A stretch of 64,000 nt of DNA from Actinosynnema sp. ALI-1.44. GTDB taxonomy: Bacteria; Actinomycetota; Actinomycetes; Mycobacteriales; Pseudonocardiaceae. Each line of letters begins with the position of its first letter. Positions within the stretch are counted from its first letter, which is position 1. Below are positions 49,925 to 57,052 of this stretch, piece after piece. A program made the translations under genes and the position numbers. The stretch is from positions 124,001 to 188,000 of the forward strand of contig NZ_MTQO01000043.1 in the NCBI RefSeq assembly GCF_001984155.1, given 5' to 3'. Under the pieces are notes generated by a model, which was not told the DNA's origin, did no database searches, and saw nothing but the letters and a program-made list of their open reading frames with translations.

Positions 49925-51526
49925 GTGGTGAGCAGACCGGGAAAAGCCGCCATCTTCGAACAGTTCGCGGCCGACGGGATAACCAGGATGTTCGGCAATC
50001 CCGGCACGGTCGAACAGGGCGTGCTCGACGTGCTCGAGGACCTGCGGGGATTCGAGTACGTCCTGGCGCTGCACGAAAGCGCCGCCGTGGCGATGGCCGA
50101 CGGCCACGCCCGCGCGACCGCGAAGCCCGCGGCCGTGCAACTGCACTCGTCGGTCGGGCTCGGCAACGCGATCGGCATGCTGTACCAGGCGAAGCGCGGA
50201 CATTCGCCGTTGCTGGTGCTCGCGGGCGACGCCGGTGTGCGCTACGACGCCATGGACGCCCAGATGGCCGCTGACCTGGTGGCGATGGCGGCACCGGTCA
50301 CCAAACACGCCACCCGCGTCACCCACCCCGGGTCGTTGCTGCGAGTCCTGCGCCGCGCGGTCAAGGTCGCGATGACACCACCGCGTGGTCCGGTGTTCGT
50401 TGCGCTGCCCATGGACGTGCTGGACGCGATGTGCACCGAACCCGTTGTGCCGAGCACGATCCCGGTCACGGCCACCGCTCCGCCGCAGTCCGCTGTGGAC
50501 GAAGTGGTCGCCGCGGTGCGCGCCGCCCGGCGGCCGATCATCCTGATGGGCGATGGGATCGCGGTGTCCGGCGCGCAGAACGACCTGACCAGGCTCGCGG
50601 AGCAGATGAACGCCCCGGTGTGGGGCGTGGACTGCTCCGAGGTGAACATGGACGCGACGCACCCGTTGTTCCGCGGGCAACTCGGTCACATGTTCGGCCA
50701 TGTCAGCGCGAACGTCGTCGGTGACGCGGATCTGGTGCTGATCGTCGGGACGGCCATCTTCCCCGAGGTCTTCCCGTACCTGACCAATCCGTTCGCCCCC
50801 GGCGCGACCGTTGTCCAGATCGACGCGGACCCGCACGAACTCGCCAAGAACTTCCCGGTGCGCACCGCGATCGCCGCCGACCCCAAACCCACGCTCACTG
50901 CCATCGCGGAGGGGCTGGGCGAGCACACCCCGTGGGTCTGGACGTGGCAGCCGCCGCGGCCCGATCCGGACGACCTGATGGAGCTGTTCGCAGCCGAACT
51001 GGCTGACCAGGCGAGCGATCGGCTGGTGCTGTTCGACGAGGCGCTGACCTCGTCACCGGCGCTGGTGCGGCACCTGCCGCCACGGCGGCCCGGCAGCTAC
51101 TTCCAGACCAGGGGCGGGTCGCTCGGTGTCGGCATCCCCGGCGCGATCGGCATCCAGCTCGCCCGGCCGGGCGCGGACGTGGTCGCGTTCACCGGCGACG
51201 GCGGCAGCATGTACACGATCCAGGCGCTGTGGACGGCCGCGCGGTACAACGTCCCCGCGAAGTTCGTCGTCTGCGACAACCACCGTTACGAACTGCTCGA
51301 CCACAACATCGAACAGTACTGGCGGGAACGCGGTGCCGCGCCGCGCAGGCATCCCGCGGCGTACGACCTGTCCCACCCGGAGATCGGGTTCACCGAACTG
51401 GCCCGGTCGTTGGGTGTCGACGCGACCCGCGTGGAGAAACCGGCACAGGTGCGGCCCGCCGTGCGCCGGATGCTGGCCGCCTCCGGGCCGTTCCTCGTCG
51501 ACCTGATCACGGGAGGTCCGAAGTGA
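49925..51526 (+). CDS. ThDP-dependent 2-oxo-acid decarboxylase (benzoylformate decarboxylase-like)
   Basis: 533 aa in the usual three domains. E51 in ALHESAAVAMADGHARAT activates the thiazolium ring, and GDGGSMYTIQALWTAARYNV...VCDN is the ThDP/Mg2+ motif. Overall similarity is to benzoylformate decarboxylase rather than acetolactate synthase (no FAD region evident). It would turn a 2-oxo acid into an aldehyde or acyloin. It stands between two DJ-1-family genes, suggesting that aldehydes or oxo compounds are the theme. GTG at 49925 or 49928; the stop overlaps the next gene (GTGA). Confidence 0.88.
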   Translation: MVSRPGKAAIFEQFAADGITRMFGNPGTVEQGVLDVLEDLRGFEYVLALHESAAVAMADGHARATAKPAAVQLHSSVGLGNAIGMLYQAKRGHSPLLVLAGDAGVRYDAMDAQMAADLVAMAAPVTKHATRVTHPGSLLRVLRRAVKVAMTPPRGPVFVALPMDVLDAMCTEPVVPSTIPVTATAPPQSAVDEVVAAVRAARRPIILMGDGIAVSGAQNDLTRLAEQMNAPVWGVDCSEVNMDATHPLFRGQLGHMFGHVSANVVGDADLVLIVGTAIFPEVFPYLTNPFAPGATVVQIDADPHELAKNFPVRTAIAADPKPTLTAIAEGLGEHTPWVWTWQPPRPDPDDLMELFAAELADQASDRLVLFDEALTSSPALVRHLPPRRPGSYFQTRGGSLGVGIPGAIGIQLARPGADVVAFTGDGGSMYTIQALWTAARYNVPAKFVVCDNHRYELLDHNIEQYWRERGAAPRRHPAAYDLSHPEIGFTELARSLGVDATRVEKPAQVRPAVRRMLAASGPFLVDLITGGPK

Positions 51527-53955
51527 GTCTGACCGGGCGGCGGATCGCGATCCTGCTGGAAAGCGGGTACGCGGAAACCGAGATGGCCTACCTGGAACGC
51601 CGGTTCGCCGAGGAAGGCGCCCGGGTGGACTTCCTCACCCGGCTGTGGGAGCAGCGGTCGCTGACCTTCACCGGCCAGGAATCGCGCCTGCCGTTCACCG
51701 TGGACACGGACGTCGGCGACGTCGACGACGAGCGGCTGGCCGGATACGACGCGCTGATCGTCCCGTCCGGACTGGTCGCGGACCGGTTGCGGTACACCGA
51801 GGACGTCGACGATCCCGCCCCGGCGGTCAAGCTGCTGCGCCGGGCGTTCGGGATGAAGTCGGTGCTGAAAGGCATCAGCTGCCACGGCATGTGGCTCGCC
51901 TCGCCGATCCCGGAGGTGGTCCGTGGCCGCCGGGTGACGTGCCACAACAACATGGTCGGCGACGTGCGCAACATGGGCGCCCAGTACACCGACCAGGACG
52001 TGGTCGTGGACGACGACCTGGTGACCTCCCGCACCGCCGACCACTGCCACCTCTTCGCCAGGACCATCATCGACCTGATCGCCGCTCGTGCCGACGAACG
52101 CCCGTTCCGCGCCGCCAAGCCGGAAGTGGTGCAGCGCGTGTCGCCGGGCTTCACGTTCTCCGACCTGGTCGCGGGTTACGTCACCGCGCACCACCGGGAC
52201 CGGAGCCTGGTCGACCTGCGCACCAGCGGCGGCGACGCGGTCCGTGTGACTCTGACGTCCACCACGTCCGCGGAGTTCCCGCGCAACCTCGGTGACCCGC
52301 ATCTGGACGCGACCACCCACCTCGCCGAGCTGCTCGTGCCGGGCCGCCTGGTGTTCGCCTACGGGATCCACTACCCGGACGGCTCGTTCGAGGCCAAGCG
52401 GCTGGTGTTCGCCGGGCGCGCGGCGGGGGAGTACGCGCCGGAGGAGCCGGACTGGTGGGTTCGCCAGATCGGCGAGCTCGCCCGGTTCTACCGGCGTGCC
52501 CAGTTCGGCGACAGCACGCCGGTCGACTACGCCGACTACCGGACGATGCTGCGGCTCGGCGGGGACAAGAGCGACCACCACGTCCAGGAGACCGACACGA
52601 TCTCACGCCTGGTCTACGGCATGGCGTCGTCGTACCTGTTGACCGGCAACGAGGACCACCTGGACGTGGCCGAGCGCGGCACCGAGTACCTGCGTGCCCA
52701 CATGCGGTTCGTCGACCGGGACAACGACGTCGTGTACTGGTACCACGGGATCGACGTCCGCGGTTGCCAGGAGCGCAAGCTGTTCACGTCCGAGTTCGGC
52801 GACGACTACGACGCGATCCCCATCTACGAGCAGATCTTCGGGCTGGTCGGGCCGACCCAGACCTACCGGGTGACCGGCGACCCCCGGATCGGCGACGACA
52901 TCGACGCCACCCTCCGGCTGTTCGGCAAGTTCTTCCGCGACCGGGAGCACGGCGGGTTCTTCTCGCACATCGACCCGATCCTGCTCAGCCCGCACCACGA
53001 GTCGCTCGGCCCGAACCGGGCGCGCAAGAACTGGCACTCCATCGGCGAGCACGCCCCGGCGTACCTGATCAACCTGTTGCTGGCCACCGGCGAACAGCGG
53101 CACGCCGACATGCTGGCCGAGTGCTTCGACCTGGTCGCCGCGCACTTCCCCGACCCGGCGAACGTCTGGCTGCGGGAGCGTTTCCAAGCCGACTGGGCGC
53201 CCGACCACACCTGGGGCTGGCAGCAGGACAGGGCCGTGGTCGGCCACAACCTGAAGGTCGCGTGGAACCTGATGCGGGTGAACGCCGTCCACCCCAAGAA
53301 GTCCTATCGGGACCTGGCCGAACGGATCGGCCGGGCGATGCCCGCCGTCGGCGCGGACCGCCGCAGGCTCGGCTGGTACGACGTCGTCGAACGGACGCTG
53401 GCGCAGGGCCAGGAGTCGCACCGGTTCGTGTGGCACGACCGCAAAGCGTGGTGGCAGCAGGAACAAGCGATCCTCGCGTACCTGATCCTGGCCGCGAACA
53501 CCGACGACGAGGAGTTCCTGCGGCAGGCACGCGAATCAGCCGCGTTCTACAACGCGTTCTTCCTCGACCACGACGAAGGCGGCGTGTACTTCAACGTCCT
53601 CGCCGCCGGAACGCCGTACCTGCTGGGCAACGAGCGCCTCAAGGGCAGCCACTCGATGAGCATGTACCACTCGGCCGAACTGTGCTACCTCGCGACGGTC
53701 TACGGCCGCCTGCTGATCCGTGGCGAGCCGCTCAGCCTCTGGTACCGGCCACGGGCGGACGGTTTCCGCGACCGCGTGCTGCGTGTCGCGCCCGACGCGT
53801 TGCCCGCGGGCCGGGTGCGACTGGACACAGTGGAGGTCGACGGGCGCCCGCACGCCGCGTTCGACCCCGAGTCGATGACCGTGAAACTACCGGACTCCGA
53901 CGAGGACCTGACCGTCCGCGTCGAACTGGTTCCGGCGAGGAGAGGAACACGATGA
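51523..53955 (+). CDS. DJ-1/PfpI domain fused to N-acylglucosamine-2-epimerase-like domain
   Basis: 810 aa. Residues 1-190 are a DJ-1 domain with Cys120 in LKGISCHGMWLAS and the acidic first-loop residues in LLESGYAETEMAYL. A beta-rich connecting segment (about 195-310) follows. Residues about 320-770 are an alpha/alpha barrel of the AGE family, with WHSIGEHAPAYL, VVGHNLKVAWNLM, RKAWWQQEQAILAYL and the late SMSMYHSAEL matching the catalytic-His segments of sugar 2-epimerases. The fusion implies that a carbonyl-handling and a sugar-isomerising activity act on one substrate. Start GTG overlaps the previous stop; the end overlaps the STAS gene. Confidence 0.85.
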   Translation: MSLTGRRIAILLESGYAETEMAYLERRFAEEGARVDFLTRLWEQRSLTFTGQESRLPFTVDTDVGDVDDERLAGYDALIVPSGLVADRLRYTEDVDDPAPAVKLLRRAFGMKSVLKGISCHGMWLASPIPEVVRGRRVTCHNNMVGDVRNMGAQYTDQDVVVDDDLVTSRTADHCHLFARTIIDLIAARADERPFRAAKPEVVQRVSPGFTFSDLVAGYVTAHHRDRSLVDLRTSGGDAVRVTLTSTTSAEFPRNLGDPHLDATTHLAELLVPGRLVFAYGIHYPDGSFEAKRLVFAGRAAGEYAPEEPDWWVRQIGELARFYRRAQFGDSTPVDYADYRTMLRLGGDKSDHHVQETDTISRLVYGMASSYLLTGNEDHLDVAERGTEYLRAHMRFVDRDNDVVYWYHGIDVRGCQERKLFTSEFGDDYDAIPIYEQIFGLVGPTQTYRVTGDPRIGDDIDATLRLFGKFFRDREHGGFFSHIDPILLSPHHESLGPNRARKNWHSIGEHAPAYLINLLLATGEQRHADMLAECFDLVAAHFPDPANVWLRERFQADWAPDHTWGWQQDRAVVGHNLKVAWNLMRVNAVHPKKSYRDLAERIGRAMPAVGADRRRLGWYDVVERTLAQGQESHRFVWHDRKAWWQQEQAILAYLILAANTDDEEFLRQARESAAFYNAFFLDHDEGGVYFNVLAAGTPYLLGNERLKGSHSMSMYHSAELCYLATVYGRLLIRGEPLSLWYRPRADGFRDRVLRVAPDALPAGRVRLDTVEVDGRPHAAFDPESMTVKLPDSDEDLTVRVELVPARRGTR

Positions 53956-54275
53956 GCTTCCAGGCCACAGTGCAGTCCGCGCAGGGTGTTGTGACGTTCC
54001 GGCTGTCCGGCGAGCTGGATTCCCGCTCGGCGCCCCGGTTCCACGAGATGATCACCCAGGCGGTCCTGCCCGCCGCGCGCAGACTCGTGCTGCAGATGGC
54101 CGACTTGTCCTACATGTCCTCGGCCGGGTTGCGGTGCCTGGTGTACGCCCACCAGCGGGCGGGCAGCGGTGTCGCCATCGAGTTGGTCGGCACCAGGCCC
54201 GAAGTGGCCGAGACGATCAGGCTCACGGGCTTCGACCGCAGCCTGACCATGCTCGAAGCGGGAGCGCGGCCGTGA
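53952..54275 (+). CDS. STAS-domain anti-sigma-factor antagonist
   Basis: 107 aa SpoIIAA/RsbV-like protein. VVTFRLSGELDSRSAPRFHEMI opens the fold and LSYMSSAGLRCLVYAHQRA carries the phosphorylatable Ser region. It should bind the anti-sigma kinase encoded next when unphosphorylated. Its ATG overlaps the stop of the DJ-1/AGE gene and its stop the next start, so the switch is locked to the enzymes in one operon. Confidence 0.92.
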   Translation: MSFQATVQSAQGVVTFRLSGELDSRSAPRFHEMITQAVLPAARRLVLQMADLSYMSSAGLRCLVYAHQRAGSGVAIELVGTRPEVAETIRLTGFDRSLTMLEAGARP

Positions 54276-54727
54276 GGAACACCGACCGGTTCCGGCTCTT
54301 CGGCGACCACGGGATGGGCGCGGTCGTCGCCGACCTGGTCGACACCATCGCGGGGATGGGACGGCTGTCGCGGCGCCAGGCGTACCGGCTGCGGCTGGCG
54401 GCGGACGAGATCACCACGAACATCGCCGAGCACGGCTACCACGGGCGGCGCGGAGTGGTGGACATCGAAGGCGGCGTCGACGACGACTGGGCGTGGCTGC
54501 ACATCCAGGACAACGCGCCGCCGTTCGATCCCCGCGGCCACTGCCCGGGAGGTGTCCCGGAGACCATGCACGAAGGTGGATACGGGTTGTTCATCGCCTT
54601 CACCGGTATCGACCACTTCGCCTACGACTACTTCGACGGCCGCAACCGCAACACCTTGCTGGTGCGGCGACCGGCAGACGCCCCAGACGGAGGAACCGAT
54701 GACCGCCACCGCGCTGCTGGTCGCTGA
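54272..54727 (+). CDS. Anti-sigma factor, HATPase serine kinase (RsbW-like)
   Basis: 151 aa GHKL ATPase. The N-box is LAADEITTNIAEHGY (E46, N50), G1 is IQDNAPPFDPRG, and G2 is EGGYGLFIAFTG. Such kinases hold a sigma factor and phosphorylate the STAS partner. No sigma factor gene is in the window, so the target is elsewhere or is another protein. The GTG at 54272 overlaps the STAS stop; the C-terminus overlaps the phosphatase start by about 29 bases. Confidence 0.88.
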   Translation: MRNTDRFRLFGDHGMGAVVADLVDTIAGMGRLSRRQAYRLRLAADEITTNIAEHGYHGRRGVVDIEGGVDDDWAWLHIQDNAPPFDPRGHCPGGVPETMHEGGYGLFIAFTGIDHFAYDYFDGRNRNTLLVRRPADAPDGGTDDRHRAAGR

Positions 54728-55862
54728 CCCGGCCACGTGCACCGAGGAGCTGGACAGGGCGCTGCGCCACGACGGTTTCGCCGTGAGCCACGCGGACATC
54801 GACACACCGGCTGGCCGGACCGGGCCGCCGCCCGACCTGGTGCTGGTCTCGGCGTCGTTCGGGCTGCACCGGGTGGCGTTGCTCAGCCAGCGCCTCGCCG
54901 GACCCGCCGGATCGCCGACCGTCGTCGTGTTCCCCGGGGACGACCTGGACGAACTCCAGTCGTGCGTGCGCGGCGGGTTCGACTACGTGCTCCCGCCGTT
55001 CCTGCCCGACCTCCTGCGCACGCGGCTGTCGTCGTGCCGTGAGCGCGGCAGGCTCACCAGGGCGGTCGAGGAGATGGCGGCCATGGCCAGCCTGCGGGAG
55101 TACGAACGTGACCTGAGCATCGCGCGGGACATCCAGACGGGCTTCCTGCCGGACGCACTGCCCAGCCCGGCGGGCTGGGAACTGGCTGCCCGGTTCCGCC
55201 CGGCCAAACAGGTCGCCGGTGACTTCTACGACGGGTTCGAACTGCTGGACGGCGAACGCCTCGGTGTCGTCGTGGCCGACGTGTGCGACAAGGGGATCGG
55301 CGCGGCGTTGTTCATGGCGTTGATCCGGACCTTGTTGCGGCACACCGCGCAGCACACCGACACCGGCGACCCGTTGCACCGGGCGGTCACCGGAACCAAC
55401 CGCTACCTGACCAGGAACCACCTTCAGCAGGGCTATTTCGCCACGTTGTTCTTCGGTGTGCTCGACCCGGGGACCGGGATGTTGTGCTACATCAACGGCG
55501 GCCACAACCCGCCGGTGATCATCAGGGCGTCGGGTGGCCGCTGCCCGCTGGAGCCGACCGGTCCGGCCGTCGGGATGATGGCCGACAGCCGCTTCGAGGT
55601 CCGGCAGACGCGATTGCTGCCGGGTGACCGGCTTTTCGTCTACACCGACGGCGTGGTCGAGGCCCGTGACGCGGGTGGCGGCCAGTTCGGCACCGACCGG
55701 ATGCTCGACGTGGTCACCCGGCCCGCGGTGTCCGCGGACGCGCTGCTCGACCGGGTCGACGAACGACTGCGCAGGCACGTCGGGTCCGCCGAGCAGTCCG
55801 ACGACATCACCATGCTGGCGTTGCGCCGCCAGGTGACGGGTCAGGGGAGTGTCGAGCGGTGA
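54699..55862 (+). CDS. SpoIIE-type PP2C phosphatase with degenerate receiver domain
   Basis: 387 aa. Residues 1-120 form a receiver-like domain in which the phosphoacceptor position is Ser51 (PDLVLVS) rather than Asp, so it is not a normal two-component input. A linker helix precedes the PP2C domain (about 145-380) with QVAGDFYDGF, VVADVCDKGIGAALFMA, GGHNPP, FVYTDGVVEARD and SDDITML. It should dephosphorylate the STAS protein and so release the sigma factor. A GGAGGAACC site supports the ATG at 54699. Its stop overlaps the FAD monooxygenase start. Confidence 0.9.
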   Translation: MTATALLVADPATCTEELDRALRHDGFAVSHADIDTPAGRTGPPPDLVLVSASFGLHRVALLSQRLAGPAGSPTVVVFPGDDLDELQSCVRGGFDYVLPPFLPDLLRTRLSSCRERGRLTRAVEEMAAMASLREYERDLSIARDIQTGFLPDALPSPAGWELAARFRPAKQVAGDFYDGFELLDGERLGVVVADVCDKGIGAALFMALIRTLLRHTAQHTDTGDPLHRAVTGTNRYLTRNHLQQGYFATLFFGVLDPGTGMLCYINGGHNPPVIIRASGGRCPLEPTGPAVGMMADSRFEVRQTRLLPGDRLFVYTDGVVEARDAGGGQFGTDRMLDVVTRPAVSADALLDRVDERLRRHVGSAEQSDDITMLALRRQVTGQGSVER

Positions 55863-57052
55863 CGATCGTCGAAGGCAGCCGGGTCGGGATCGTCGGGGGC
55901 AGCATCGCCGGGTGCGCGGCGGCGATCGCACTGGCTCGTGCCGGGTGCGACGTCACGGTGTACGAGCGCAGTGCCAGCGAACTGCGGGACAGAGGCTTCG
56001 GTGTCGCCATCCCGGTACCACTGCGGGAAGAGCTCGTCGCGGCCGGGTACGTCGACGCGGACATGCCGGTGCACAGCTGCGTCGAACGGATTTGCTACGT
56101 CCGGGACCCGACCGAGCCCAGCGGCCAGCGCGAGATCTGCCACCATTCCTTCCAAGCGGCGCTGAACAACTGGGGCGTGCTGTGGCGCACGCTGCGTGAA
56201 CGGGTCCCAGACCGGGTTTACCGTGACTCGTCCGCGGTTGCTGACATCGTCGACGACACTGACGGGGTCACGGTGGTGAGCGACGCGGGCCGCGAGCGGT
56301 ACGACATCGTCGTCGGAGCAGACGGATACCGGGCCATGACCAGAGCCAGAGTCGACCCGTCCACGACACCCACGTTTGCGGACTACGTGTTGTGGCGCGG
56401 AACCTACCCCGAATCGTTGCTGGACGGCGGCACACCACCGGAACTGGAGCGCGGACTGGTCTGGATCGGACTGCCGCGTGGCCATGGCGTGTGCTACCTG
56501 ATCCCCGATCCGGCGCCCGGCCGCCGCAGAGTCAACTGGGGCGTGTACGGGAAAGTCCCGTGGGGCGACCGGTTCGACGCGCCCACGTCGCTGCCACCGG
56601 GCGGTGTCGGCGACGACCTGTTCGACGAGCTGGTCCGCGGCATGGACGACTTCCCGCCGTACTGGGCCGAAGTCGTCCGGCGGACACCGAGGCCTGCGGT
56701 GTCCGTGCAACCGGTGTACGACTCGACCATATCGTCGTACGTGGCGGGCAACGTGCTGGTGATCGGCGACGCGGCCACGATCACCCGGCCGCACACCGGG
56801 GCCGGGGCGACCAAGGCGCTCCAGGACGCGTTGGCGTTGGAGCACGCCTGCCGCCGAAGCGAGACATGGCAGCAGGCGCTCGCCGCGTACGACCAGGCCC
56901 GACGCCCGGTCGGCAACGATCTGGTCGCGCTCGGCCGCAGGCTGGGCCGGGCCCAGGTCGAGCGTCCGCCGACCTGGGCCCGGATGACCCCTGAGGTGTT
57001 CCGCGAATGGATGTACGCGGGAACGTTCACCATCGCGCCCTACGAGCCCTGA
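55859..57052 (+). CDS. FAD-dependent aromatic monooxygenase
   Basis: 397 aa group A flavoprotein. RVGIVGGSIAGCAAAIALARAGCDVTVYER binds ADP of FAD, VVGADGYRAMTR is the second motif and VLVIGDAATITRPHTGAGATKALQDA the third. The pattern is close to 2,6-dihydroxypyridine and 6-hydroxynicotinate hydroxylases, so an aromatic or heteroaromatic substrate is likely. The GTG overlaps the phosphatase stop, making it the last gene of the operon. Its last 13 bases overlap the end of the convergent polyketide synthase gene. Confidence 0.87.
   Translation: MTIVEGSRVGIVGGSIAGCAAAIALARAGCDVTVYERSASELRDRGFGVAIPVPLREELVAAGYVDADMPVHSCVERICYVRDPTEPSGQREICHHSFQAALNNWGVLWRTLRERVPDRVYRDSSAVADIVDDTDGVTVVSDAGRERYDIVVGADGYRAMTRARVDPSTTPTFADYVLWRGTYPESLLDGGTPPELERGLVWIGLPRGHGVCYLIPDPAPGRRRVNWGVYGKVPWGDRFDAPTSLPPGGVGDDLFDELVRGMDDFPPYWAEVVRRTPRPAVSVQPVYDSTISSYVAGNVLVIGDAATITRPHTGAGATKALQDALALEHACRRSETWQQALAAYDQARRPVGNDLVALGRRLGRAQVERPPTWARMTPEVFREWMYAGTFTIAPYEP

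Noticed and set aside
48965-50926. 653-codon minus-strand open frame
   Set aside because: Antisense to the DJ-1 and ThDP genes, with the composition of a shadow frame; the plus-strand genes have clear catalytic motifs.
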